Positions 44,543-52,843 of a DNA stretch of 64,000 bases are shown in pieces (position 1 is the stretch's first letter; every line of letters begins with the position of its first letter). Location of the stretch: the NCBI GenBank assembly GCA_017631315.1, contig JAGBTN010000007.1, forward strand, positions 1 through 64,000, written 5' to 3'. Origin of the DNA: Bacteroidaceae bacterium. Its GTDB lineage: Bacteria > Bacteroidota > Bacteroidia > Bacteroidales > Bacteroidaceae. Under the pieces are notes generated by a model. It saw only the letters and a program-made list of their open reading frames with translations. It did not search any database and had not been told where the DNA came from. The position numbers were made by a program, and so were the translations under genes.

Positions 44543-45553
44543 ATGTCGAAGACAGAAATCATCAAGCAGATAAAAGATAAGCTGTTCGGGGAAAGAAGCC
44601 ACGAGCTGCTTGTCTTTTGCTTTTTTCTCTTCGTTTCATTCTGTTTCTGGTTGTTGCAGGTGTCGGGCGAAATACAAAAGCGTGAGATTTCTGTCAGCCT
44701 TCAGCTCGACAGTGTTCCCGCCGATGTGGTAATCATCGATTCATTGCCCTCCACGCTTGCTGTCACCATACAAGACAGGGGTTTGGCATTGGCACGACAA
44801 GGCTTTTTGTCTTTCTTCCGTAACAAGTGCGTTAGTATTGACTTCTCTAAATATGACAGAGGACAAAGCGATGCAGAAGTGTACATTTCTGCACTTGATA
44901 TTCAGCGAATAGTGTCTCGCGAGTTCTCTGCATCAACAGAGATTTTGTCTGTTCGCCCTGACACTTTGCGCTACACATACAACCATGGTCTTTCTCGCAC
45001 TTTGCCTGTCAGAATAGCGGGCACAATCAAGACATCGCAACAGAACTACGTTCAGAACATCAGCATTGAACCTGACTCGGTGAAAGTCTTTGCTCCTGTT
45101 GCCGTACTCGACACGATGCGGGCTGCCTACACTCAGGCTTTCACGTTGGATGGCTTGCAGGAGTCTGTGAATTACGATGTCGAATTGTGCAAACACAAGT
45201 TCATAAAGTATGACCCACAGCAGGTTCGCATCAATGTTGGGATAGGCTATTACACGGAAAAGACGGTTCGTGTTCCTGTAATCGGCCTTAATTTCCCGGC
45301 AGAGAAGCGGCTCAGGACTTTTCCTTCTGAAGTGTCTGTTACTTTTCGCATTGAGTCTGGTCGTTTTCACAGTATAACGTCGGAGGATTTCTTGCTTGCA
45401 ACTACATACGAGGAACTGCTTCAGAACACGGGGGATGGTAAGCTTTTGTTGCATATGAAGGCGACCCCAGAGGGTGTGTCGGACGTTAAGATTTCTCCAC
45501 AAGAGGTGGATTATCTTATTGAACAGGTTATTAACGAGGATATTGAACTCTGA
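44543..45553 (+). CDS. YbbR-domain protein (CdaR-like)
   Basis: 336 residues. One N-terminal membrane helix (LLVFCFFLFVSFCFWLLQV), then YbbR repeats outside the membrane (for example IEPDSVKVFAPVAVLDTM and VRVPVIGLNFPAEKRLRTFP). In Firmicutes, CdaR with this domain regulates the c-di-AMP cyclase; in Bacteroidetes the role is unproved. It lies between yajC and coaE (3-nt gap to coaE), an arrangement I regard as conserved in Bacteroidales. Confidence 0.85.
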   Translation: MSKTEIIKQIKDKLFGERSHELLVFCFFLFVSFCFWLLQVSGEIQKREISVSLQLDSVPADVVIIDSLPSTLAVTIQDRGLALARQGFLSFFRNKCVSIDFSKYDRGQSDAEVYISALDIQRIVSREFSASTEILSVRPDTLRYTYNHGLSRTLPVRIAGTIKTSQQNYVQNISIEPDSVKVFAPVAVLDTMRAAYTQAFTLDGLQESVNYDVELCKHKFIKYDPQQVRINVGIGYYTEKTVRVPVIGLNFPAEKRLRTFPSEVSVTFRIESGRFHSITSEDFLLATTYEELLQNTGDGKLLLHMKATPEGVSDVKISPQEVDYLIEQVINEDIEL

Positions 45554-45556
45554 CAG

Positions 45557-46165
45557 ATGGAAGGGCTTTGTATCTTGGGAATAACTGGAGGGATTGGTTG
45601 CGGAAAGAGTTTCGTATCGTCTATTTTGAAGGAATGCTACTCTATTCCGGTTTATGATTGCGACAGAGAAGCCAAACGTCTTATGTCTTCCGACGAGGGG
45701 ATACGCGGGAAACTCATTGGTCTTGTAGGCGAAGAGGTTTATAGCGGTGAGGTGTTGAACAGGAAGTTTCTGGCCGATTTTCTTTTTTCCAATGCGGATA
45801 ATGCCCAATGCGTCAATGCCATTGTGCATCCTGCTGTATGGAGCGACTTCTTGCGTTGGGCGAAGGATCAGAGATGTCCGTTGGTTGCGTTGGAGAGTGC
45901 TATTCTTTTCGAGTGTGGATTCAATGCCAGAATGGATTATGTACTCTTCGTGGATGCTCCGGAAGATATGCGTTTGCATAGAGCCATGCAGCGCGATTCG
46001 GCTTCGGAGGAGCAGATTAGGGCGCGAATGAGCATGCAACATCCCGTGGAATACCGGCAGTTGTCGGATTTCATCGTTGACAATAGCAGGAGTGACGACA
46101 AGTCTCTCCTTGAAGTTTTGAATAGGATTTTAAACGAAATAAAGCGTAATGCAGTAATTAATTAA
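45557..46165 (+). CDS. coaE: Dephospho-CoA kinase
   Basis: 202 residues. P-loop GITGGIGCGKSFVSSIL, the substrate-binding Asp in VYDCDREAKRLM, VNAIVHPAVWSDF, and lid arginines in LHRAMQRDSASEEQIRARM. It phosphorylates the 3'-hydroxyl of dephospho-CoA, the last step of CoA synthesis. Typical length. Confidence 0.95.
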   Translation: MEGLCILGITGGIGCGKSFVSSILKECYSIPVYDCDREAKRLMSSDEGIRGKLIGLVGEEVYSGEVLNRKFLADFLFSNADNAQCVNAIVHPAVWSDFLRWAKDQRCPLVALESAILFECGFNARMDYVLFVDAPEDMRLHRAMQRDSASEEQIRARMSMQHPVEYRQLSDFIVDNSRSDDKSLLEVLNRILNEIKRNAVIN

Positions 46166-46177
46166 ACAGGTAATAAT

Positions 46178-46618
46178 ATGCTTGAAACTATTTTAGCCAT
46201 TTCCGGAAAGCCCGGACTCTACAAACTTGTATCGCGTGGTAACAACAATCTCATCGTAGAAACCATCGATGCACAGAAGAAACGTTTCCCCGCTTTTGCG
46301 GCAGACAAAGTTATTTCACTGGCGGACATCGCGATGTACACCGACGAGAAGGAGGTTCCTCTTCGTGAAGTTCTGAACAGCATCAAGACGAAGGAGGGCG
46401 GCAAGGTTGCCTCTATCGATTATCGTAAGGCATCGAAGGAGGAACTGTTTGCATACCTGGGTGAGGTTCTCCCCAACTTCGACCGCGACCGTGTTTATCC
46501 TGCTGATGCAAAGAAGCTTGTTCAGTGGTATAACTTGCTTGTGGAAAACGGTTTGGACAACTTTGACGAAACTCTCCAGGAAACTGAGGGTGACAACATC
46601 GACGACAGAAAGGCATAA
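46178..46618 (+). CDS. DUF5606 protein
   Basis: 146 residues. It matches the Bacteroidetes DUF5606 pattern: LETILAISGKPGLYKLVSRG at the N-terminus (SH3-like beta domain), then DKVISLADIAMYT and a helical part with YRKASKEELFAYLGEVLPNF. The C-terminus is acidic. Function unknown; it follows coaE by 12 nt and ends the nusB run at a strong terminator. The first 50 residues look like a nucleic-acid or protein-binding barrel, which is only a structural impression. Confidence 0.8.
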   Translation: MLETILAISGKPGLYKLVSRGNNNLIVETIDAQKKRFPAFAADKVISLADIAMYTDEKEVPLREVLNSIKTKEGGKVASIDYRKASKEELFAYLGEVLPNFDRDRVYPADAKKLVQWYNLLVENGLDNFDETLQETEGDNIDDRKA

Positions 46619-46655
46619 GTTTTCCATAGCCTGATGTTGGTCCGAAGGACTATCG

Positions 46656-46705
46656 GCACAGATGTTTTCGCGTTGGGCGAAAGTATCTGTGCTGTTTTGT
46701 TTTTG
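46656..46705 (+). terminator. Rho-independent terminator of the nusB run
   Basis: Nested perfect stems GCACAGAT/ATCTGTGC (46656-46663, 46685-46692) and TTTCGC/GCGAAA (46666-46671, 46677-46682), followed by TGTTTTGTTTTTG. Confidence 0.85.
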
Positions 46706-46796
46706 TAGGATTATTTGCGGACATTCCGCCGTGACAAGAGGCGGTATGGATGCTCTTCGGCATGACGTCGTAACACATCCTCGGTGAGGGCAGAAA

Positions 46797-46880
46797 AATA
46801 GGTGTGCCTTGTTGGCAATAATGGTTAACCATTCTGCCAATAATGCTTAACCATTCCGACCGATTTGGCAGTAGATGTTT
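46797..46880. repeat. Intergenic repeat C
   Basis: AATAGGTGTGCC start, then AATGGTTAACCATT (a perfect palindrome) and AATGCTTAACCATT, then TTGGCAGTAGATGTTT. It joins both module types of the family in one element. The remainder of 46619-47057 holds two terminators and no gene. Confidence 0.75.
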
Positions 46881-46991
46881 CCCGACACGCCACTGGAGAC
46901 GTAACAGCCTGATAGGCAGCAGTATTGATTTCTCTGCTGGTGACAAGAAGGTATGGGTGCCTAAAGCCTACCCTAATCATTGAGAAAAACA

Positions 46992-47029
46992 AATGGGAGC
47001 CATATGACGTTGCATCATAAGCTCCCATT
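46992..47029 (-). terminator. Terminator of the Na/Pi cotransporter gene
   Basis: AATGGGAGC (46992-47000) / GCTCCCATT (47021-47029), 9-bp perfect stem; on the minus strand TTTGTTTTTC follows. Confidence 0.8.
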
Positions 47030-47057
47030 GTTGTATGGTGTTCTATGAGGACGAAAT

Positions 47058-48794
47058 CTATTTCTTCACAAATGCCCTCTTGAGGTCCTGCGACACATTT
47101 ATCATATAGTCGCCCATGTGTTCGAAGGTATTAACGATGTCCATGAAATAAACATTCGTCTGATAGTTCTTACCGTCGTTGTCGATGTTCTCAATAACCG
47201 AATCCCTGTAGTTGTTTCGGAGCGTGTTCAGGTGCTCCTCGGCATTGTATGCGTTCGTTATGTCTGTGAGTTCACCCTTGTGTGCTGCCTGCAGATTTGC
47301 AATCATCACATCGTATGCCTCGCAAACAGCATCGGCCATGGAGTTGAGATTCTTCATCGTCTCGGCATCGAAACTCTTCTTGTGTATGTTCTTTCTCGAT
47401 AGAATACGACTGATTGTCTCGCCCGAATCGCCCAACGACTCCAGTTCGCCAATGATTTTATACATAGCCTTTATCTTCGCAGAGGTGCTCTCGCTAATCT
47501 CTTCGGAAGAGACTCCGTTCAAAAACGATGCTATCTCATATTCGATACGGTCGGATATCTCTTCGTACTTGACAAGTTTCTCCCTGTACTCTTCGAAGCG
47601 GTCTGTGTCGGCTTCGTTGATGGCATTCTTCGCATAGAGCGCACCATTCTTCGACACTTGGGCAAAATGTATAATCTCCTCGAAAGCCTGCTCTACAGAC
47701 AACTCCGGTGTTGCAAGCGAACCGGCAGAAATGTATTTGAGCCTAAAGACCTCCTTCTCCTGGTTCTCCGGTGTACGGATAATGTAACTGACTGCCTTAG
47801 AAATCCATCCCGTAAACCAGATGAGGAGCAACGTATTTATAGTGTTGAACAAAGTGTGGAGCATCGACAAACCATACAAAGCAGCAGTCCCCTCTTCAGC
47901 CCCTGTATCTGTCACAGCAAAACCTTCGGCAGCAGGATTAGGCAAACCGAACATGTTTTCTGTAATCACACCAACAAAATTCAGGAAAGGATTGTAAAGA
48001 GCCAATGCCCAGGCAACACCAAAAACATTAAAGATCGTATGAGACAAGGCTGCACGCTTTGCCTGAGTGTTACCAATGGAAGCCGCAATGTTGGCAGTTA
48101 TAGTAGTGCCTATGTTCTCACCCAACACCATTGCGCAAGCCATGTTGAAGGGAATCCAGCCCATGCTAAGCATGATAAGCGTAATTGCCATTGTGGCAGA
48201 AGATGACTGCAACACGAGCGTGAGAATAGTGCCAAAGGCAAGGAAAAGCAATACAGAGCCAAAACCATAGGAAGACCAAGTCCTTACAAACTCTAAAACC
48301 TCAGGTGTCTCGCGAAGGTCTGGCACAGATTCCTTCATAAAGGACAGGCCTAAGAACAACAACGAGAATCCAACTATCAACTCACCAATGTTCCGGCGTT
48401 GATTCTTCTTCGAGTTTGAGAAAAGAAAGCCAAACATCATCAAAGGAACAGCCAGTATGGAGATGTCGGCCTTGAAGCCTAACCACGACACCATCCAAGC
48501 AGTTACGGTCGTACCTATATTGGCACCCATAATGACTCCGATAGCCTGTGTCAGCGTGAGAAGACCGGCATTAACGAAACTGACTACCATTACAGTTGTT
48601 GCCGACGAAGACTGAATGACGGAAGTTATGCCTAATCCTGTCATCACTCCCTTGAAGGGATTCGATGTCATTGCAGACAAAAAGCTCCTCAATCTATCGC
48701 CTGCAGCCTTTTGCAAGCCTGCACTCATCATGTTCATTCCGTAGAGGAACATGCCTAATGCTCCGAGAAGAGTAAATAATTGTAATAAGCCCAT
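47058..48794 (-). CDS. Na/Pi cotransporter with PhoU domain
   Basis: 578 residues. Two inverted Na/Pi-cotransporter repeats, each with the QSSSAT signature (VIQSSSATTVMVVSFVNAG and LVLQSSSATMAITLIMLSMG), about ten membrane helices, then a cytoplasmic PhoU-like helical domain from residue 355 (AMYKIIGELESLGDSGETIS). It imports phosphate with sodium at the inner membrane. The promoter -7 box TATTTTTGC lies at 48837-48829. A porin and a two-component system follow upstream, which may form a phosphate-response neighbourhood. Confidence 0.9.
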   Translation of the reverse strand: MGLLQLFTLLGALGMFLYGMNMMSAGLQKAAGDRLRSFLSAMTSNPFKGVMTGLGITSVIQSSSATTVMVVSFVNAGLLTLTQAIGVIMGANIGTTVTAWMVSWLGFKADISILAVPLMMFGFLFSNSKKNQRRNIGELIVGFSLLFLGLSFMKESVPDLRETPEVLEFVRTWSSYGFGSVLLFLAFGTILTLVLQSSSATMAITLIMLSMGWIPFNMACAMVLGENIGTTITANIAASIGNTQAKRAALSHTIFNVFGVAWALALYNPFLNFVGVITENMFGLPNPAAEGFAVTDTGAEEGTAALYGLSMLHTLFNTINTLLLIWFTGWISKAVSYIIRTPENQEKEVFRLKYISAGSLATPELSVEQAFEEIIHFAQVSKNGALYAKNAINEADTDRFEEYREKLVKYEEISDRIEYEIASFLNGVSSEEISESTSAKIKAMYKIIGELESLGDSGETISRILSRKNIHKKSFDAETMKNLNSMADAVCEAYDVMIANLQAAHKGELTDITNAYNAEEHLNTLRNNYRDSVIENIDNDGKNYQTNVYFMDIVNTFEHMGDYMINVSQDLKRAFVKK

Positions 48795-48828
48795 AGTTTA
48801 ATATGTACGTTAAATTGTTCTATCAACT

Positions 48829-48837
48829 GCAAAAATA
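48829..48837 (-). promoter_or_regulatory. Promoter -7 box of the Na/Pi cotransporter gene
   Basis: TATTTTTGC on the minus strand, 34 nt before the ATG. Confidence 0.55.
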
Positions 48838-48940
48838 CAATATATTTGTTTCATAATTATTACAGCCGAGGAATTTCTTTTATAATAATTAGGCAGAAGA
48901 TTGGCAGGAGGTTGTTCTGCTGGGAGAATTATTCAGGTGT

Positions 48941-49981
48941 TTAGTCTATGTTGAGATAGTAGTTGAGGAATGCAGAATAGGTTGTTTTGCCTCCTGGTTC
49001 TTTAGGCATATTCATTCTGACGTTGGGTGCCACTTTTACGTATTTGCCTATCTTAATCTGTGTGCCCAGCATTGCTGTTGATTCGTCGTTGGCAATGTTC
49101 CAATCGCTTTTGGAGTACAAATCGTCGAATCGGGCATAGAGTGATACGATCTTTGAGAGCTTTACGGAGCCGTATACGGAGTAGCCATATCGGTCGGCAT
49201 TGTCTTTGTTTGATGCATTTGTCATGTAGCTATATTCTGCTCCGACATCGAATTTCTTGTGATTGTAACCGGCGAAGGCTGCTAAGTTGGTGATGTTCTT
49301 CTTGCCTTCTTCTCCGCTTTCGTTGATGCCTCCGTACAGGCGGAACTTAAGTCCCTTTACGGGAGTGAGTGTGACGCCTACGCCGTAGTTCAATCCGGCG
49401 TTAATCTGCAGTTTCTTGTAGCCTTCGCCATTCACGATGGTTGCATCGGCAGATATCCAATCGGCGAATTCGTAATCGACCGAGAGGCCAAGGTCTGCGC
49501 TGCTGCCAAACTTGTATTCGTCCTGAAAAGACTTCATGATGTAGCGGTGTCCCCAGAATTTCTCCTGGTATCTGAACTGGCGGGTTGGAATGATACCTAC
49601 TTTCAAGGTGAAATCATTCTTCTCCCATGTGGCGAATGCCTGCTTGATGTAGACAACTCTTTGGCTGCCGCTATTGTCTGCTGCTTTGCCGACATACAGC
49701 ACTGCCTTAGCGGAGAATCCGTTTTTGAACTCGTATTCATAACCGAGTTGGTTTGCCTCGATGTCGAATCCACGCTCTTTGTTCTTGCTTCCGAAGCCGG
49801 TGTGGAAGTCGCCCATCAGTTTTATGATGACCTGCCCCTCTGCTTTTTCTTCATCGTCATCTTCTTCGGCATGGAGTGTCATGCAGGTACAAGCCATGAG
49901 GCAAGTCATAAAGAGCATGAGTTTCATCTTTGTCTGTTGCGACAAACGGAAGTTGAAGATAGATAGGCAAAAACGTTTCAT
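48941..49981 (-). CDS. Outer-membrane beta-barrel porin
   Basis: 346 residues from the ATG at 49981; the ATG at 49927 gives a cleaner signal peptide (MKLMLFMTCLMACTCMTLHA). After an acidic stretch (EEDDDEEKAE) the rest is alternating amphipathic strands ending in an aromatic-rich strand (YSAFLNYYLNID), typical of a porin. Residues such as FDIEANQLGYEYEF and TLKVGIIPTRQFRYQEKFWG recall phosphate-selective porins OprO/OprP, which would fit the adjacent Na/Pi transporter. Promoter -7 box TACTTTTGC at 50039-50031 (minus). Confidence 0.75.
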   Translation of the reverse strand: MKRFCLSIFNFRLSQQTKMKLMLFMTCLMACTCMTLHAEEDDDEEKAEGQVIIKLMGDFHTGFGSKNKERGFDIEANQLGYEYEFKNGFSAKAVLYVGKAADNSGSQRVVYIKQAFATWEKNDFTLKVGIIPTRQFRYQEKFWGHRYIMKSFQDEYKFGSSADLGLSVDYEFADWISADATIVNGEGYKKLQINAGLNYGVGVTLTPVKGLKFRLYGGINESGEEGKKNITNLAAFAGYNHKKFDVGAEYSYMTNASNKDNADRYGYSVYGSVKLSKIVSLYARFDDLYSKSDWNIANDESTAMLGTQIKIGKYVKVAPNVRMNMPKEPGGKTTYSAFLNYYLNID

Positions 49982-50030
49982 ATTCGCTGTTTCAGTTGTG
50001 TTTTTAGATAGTTTGTTTTGTTTTTCGGTT

Positions 50031-50039
50031 GCAAAAGTA
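50031..50039 (-). promoter_or_regulatory. Porin promoter -7 box
   Basis: TACTTTTGC on the minus strand; transcription would start near 50024, upstream of both candidate start codons. Confidence 0.6.
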
Positions 50040-50138
50040 CGACTTTATTGTTTCATAATTGTTTCAAAAAAATTAGTCTTTAATTAAATTTTGCTGAAAC
50101 TTGTATGGGACGAAAATCTATACCCTGTGCCTTAGCCC

Positions 50139-50225
50139 AAAACATCTACTACCAAATTGGTCAATTAGGCGTGCCTTTCCGGGCAACTTGGCAGTAGATG
50201 TTGCCCAACTTGGCAGTAGATGTTT
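50139..50225. repeat. Intergenic repeat D (AACATCTACT modules)
   Basis: Bounded by perfect 12-bp inverted copies AAAACATCTACT (50139-50150) and AGTAGATGTTTT (50214-50225), with an internal GGCAGTAGATGTTGCC. It lacks the TTAACCATT module. It lies in the 440-base gap between the divergent porin and response-regulator genes. Confidence 0.7.
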
Positions 50226-50414
50226 TTGGGTAAGACTTAAGAAGTGTAATGATTTGATAAGCAAAACCATAAAAAGAAGGTTATCTAAGCAGTATTGTAG
50301 GGGCAGGCAGTTTCGTGGAAGATTGTTGTGTATATATAATATTGTAATAGGCACATATTTCATGACGCAAACCAAAAAACTTCCCGAAAACGGCTGTTAT
50401 ACGAAATAATTCAC

Positions 50415-50422
50415 TAATTTTG
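50415..50422 (+). promoter_or_regulatory. Promoter -7 box of the two-component system
   Basis: TAATTTTG on the plus strand, 40 nt before the ATG at 50462. It lies across an in-frame TTG at 50420 and so argues for one of the later ATGs as start. Confidence 0.55.
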
Positions 50423-50467
50423 TCTTCGGTAACTGCCTCGATTGTGGTTAGTAAAACATTGATGTAT

Positions 50468-51163
50468 ATGGCAACAGAACGTATATTGATTGTCGATGAC
50501 GAGGAAACATTGTGCGAAGTCCTGAAGCTCAATCTCGAGAACGAGGGCTACGATGTCGATACGGCTTTAAGTGCTGAGGAAGCCTTGCAGTTAGACCTGA
50601 AGAAATACTCCTTGATATTGCTCGACATTATGATGGGAGAAATCAGCGGCATCAAGATGGCTAAAATGCTGAAGGAAGACGTCACCACAGCCGAAATACC
50701 AATCATCTTCTGCACGGCACGCGATTCGGAAGACGACATGGTGATGGGATTGAACCTTGGAGCCGACGACTACATCATGAAACCCTACACGATTCGCAAT
50801 GTCCTGGCTCGTGTGAAAAGCGTACTAAGACGTACTTCCGGACATAAAGCAACCGTCAAGGAAGAAAAGCCCAACGTGCTGAAAGAAGGCGGACTACAAC
50901 TCGATTTGGAATTCAGACGCTGCCTTATAGATGGAGAAGAAGTGAAACTAACCCGCAAAGAGTTCGAACTTCTGGCATACTTGATAAAGCATCGTGGCAA
51001 AATATGTTCTCGCGAACAGATATTAAGCCGAGTCTGGAGCGACGAGGTGCTTGTACTCGACCGCACAATAGACGTAAACATCACCCGTTTACGTTCAAAG
51101 ATTGGTGCCTATGGCTCATACATCGTAACCCGTTCAGGCTTTGGCTATGGCTTCCGTGATTAA
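50468..51163 (+). CDS. OmpR/PhoB-family response regulator
   Basis: 231 residues from the ATG at 50468 (another ATG at 50462). The receiver domain has ERILIVDDEETL (acidic pocket), the phospho-acceptor in LILLDIMMGE, the Thr in IIFCTARDSED and the Lys in DDYIMKPYT. The winged helix of the OmpR type occupies the C-terminus (KLTRKEFELLAYLIKHRGKI, VLDRTIDVNITRLRSKIG). It overlaps the kinase gene by 17 nt. The nearby phosphate transporter and porin make a PhoB-like role possible, which is inference. Confidence 0.9.
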   Translation: MATERILIVDDEETLCEVLKLNLENEGYDVDTALSAEEALQLDLKKYSLILLDIMMGEISGIKMAKMLKEDVTTAEIPIIFCTARDSEDDMVMGLNLGADDYIMKPYTIRNVLARVKSVLRRTSGHKATVKEEKPNVLKEGGLQLDLEFRRCLIDGEEVKLTRKEFELLAYLIKHRGKICSREQILSRVWSDEVLVLDRTIDVNITRLRSKIGAYGSYIVTRSGFGYGFRD

Positions 51164-52583
51164 GCTTCCCTACCACAGACGGCTGTTCCTGATGCTGCTT
51201 GCCTTCTCGTGGACGATTATTCTCTGCTTCATGGGATTCCAGTATCTACGAGAGAAGCAGTACAAATCGGACTACTTGAATGCCCAACTCCAGATATACA
51301 ATCATCACATACTCGAGTTGCTGAACGACGGTTTGTTGTACGACGAATACATCACGACACACGACAAACCCTTCGAAGACCTGCGCATATCGGTGATAAC
51401 ACACTCCGGAACTGTTATTTACGACAACATGATTGCCCTGGATTCACTTGACAATCATCACAACCGACCTGAAATTATCAAAGCCTTGAGTGATGGTCAG
51501 GGCAATAACATCGGCCGACTCTCGGAGAGCGACGGACGAGAATACTTTTACTCGGCAACGAGAGGAGACAAAGTGATTATCCGCACAGCAATCCCCTACT
51601 CTTCTTCGTTGCGCGAGTTGTTGAAGGCGGACATGACTTTCCTTGTTCTGATGACCGCAATTAGTCTTGCCATGAGTGTGTTGGCCTATTTTGCAACCCG
51701 CCGTTTGGGCAAGACAATCGAACAACTGAACCGCTTTGCCGACAAGGCGCAGAAGGGCGAGGCGTTCGACGAAGACGTGCCTTTCCCAAACGATGAACTG
51801 GGCTCTATCTCCAACCATATTGTGCAACTCTATGCACAATGGCAGCAAACGATTAAGGACCGCGATAGTGCTCACGAAACGGCTTTGCGCGAAGAGCAGG
51901 AAAAGATACGCATCAAGAGACAACTTACCAATAACATCAACCACGAACTCAAGACGCCTGTTGCCTCCATACAGGTATGCCTGGAGACGCTTCTCTCGGG
52001 CATTAACCTCAGCGAGGAGAAGAAACAGGAACTCATTGAGCGTTGCTATGTGAACAACGAACGACTGAGGCGTCTGCTTGGCGATGTCTCGCTCATTACT
52101 CGCATGGAGGATGGCAATGCAATTATCGGTAAAGAGAAAATCGTTGTCAACGACATTTTGTCGGAGATTGCCGACGAACTCGACATTTTACCCGACGAAG
52201 AACGCATGGAACTGCATACGGATTTCCATGAACAGGTTGTCATAGACGGCAATCTCTCACTGATTGGTTCCATTTTCCGCAACCTTACGCAAAACGCCAT
52301 CGCCTACTCCGAGGGCAAGAACATCTATATTTCACTGGTTGAAAACAACGACACGGAATGCCACATCCGCTTCGAGGACGACGGATGCGGTGTGGAAGAC
52401 AAGCAACTGGGGCGTTTGTTTGAGAGGTTCTACCGAGTGGATAAAGGGCGTTCCCGACAAAAGGGAGGTACCGGTTTGGGCCTTGCCATCGTGAAACATG
52501 CTGTGTTGTTCCATGGCGGAACAATAACCGCAAGCAATCGTCCGGGCGGAGGTTTGCGCTTCGATTTCACGCTGAAGAAGTAG
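51147..52583 (+). CDS. Sensor histidine kinase
   Basis: 478 residues from the ATG at 51147. Two membrane helices (LFLMLLAFSWTIILCFMGF and MTFLVLMTAISLAMSVLAYF) flank a periplasmic sensor of about 130 residues. A HAMP-like linker, H-box NNINHELKTPVASIQ, N-box IFRNLTQNAIAYS, and ATP-lid motifs FEDDGCGVED and GGTGLGLAIVKHAV follow. It phosphorylates the response regulator whose gene overlaps it. It is of PhoR-like overall build; the signal is unknown. Confidence 0.92.
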   Translation: MASVIKLPYHRRLFLMLLAFSWTIILCFMGFQYLREKQYKSDYLNAQLQIYNHHILELLNDGLLYDEYITTHDKPFEDLRISVITHSGTVIYDNMIALDSLDNHHNRPEIIKALSDGQGNNIGRLSESDGREYFYSATRGDKVIIRTAIPYSSSLRELLKADMTFLVLMTAISLAMSVLAYFATRRLGKTIEQLNRFADKAQKGEAFDEDVPFPNDELGSISNHIVQLYAQWQQTIKDRDSAHETALREEQEKIRIKRQLTNNINHELKTPVASIQVCLETLLSGINLSEEKKQELIERCYVNNERLRRLLGDVSLITRMEDGNAIIGKEKIVVNDILSEIADELDILPDEERMELHTDFHEQVVIDGNLSLIGSIFRNLTQNAIAYSEGKNIYISLVENNDTECHIRFEDDGCGVEDKQLGRLFERFYRVDKGRSRQKGGTGLGLAIVKHAVLFHGGTITASNRPGGGLRFDFTLKK

Positions 52584-52646
52584 CCTTCGCACCGAAAGTT
52601 ATATCCTTCTTCAAATCATCTGTTTACATCCAAAGCAGGCAGCCCG

Positions 52647-52756
52647 AAAACATCTACTGCCTAATTGCCCGAAAAGGTTAACCATTATGCCCGTAATGGT
52701 TAAGCATTATTGCCAACAAGCCACACCTATTTTTCCGACTTGTCTGCGGATGTTTT
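52647..52756. repeat. Intergenic repeat E (both module types)
   Basis: Begins AAAACATCTACTGCC, contains GGTTAACCATTATGCC and AATGGTTAAGCATTATTGCC, then ACACCTATT, and closes with GATGTTTT, the inverse of its first bases. Lies between the convergent kinase and rlmD genes. Confidence 0.75.
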
Positions 52757-52809
52757 TGGTCGTCCGCTTTTCTTCCTCTAAGCTAAGACATTGACTTCCT
52801 TGTAAAAGC

Positions 52810-52841
52810 AGAGCCCCTGCGTCTGGCAGAGGCTCTTTTGT
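52810..52841. terminator. Bidirectional terminator
   Basis: AGAGCC (52810-52815) / GGCTCT (52831-52836) with an inner CTGC/GGCAG stem. TTTTG follows on the plus strand and CTTTTAC on the minus strand. Serves the kinase gene and rlmD. Confidence 0.75.
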
Positions 52842-52843
52842 GG

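Noticed and set aside
50468-52583. The RprY/RprX two-component system of Bacteroides
   Set aside because: The receiver and kinase sequences do not follow what I recall of RprY/RprX closely enough to use the names.
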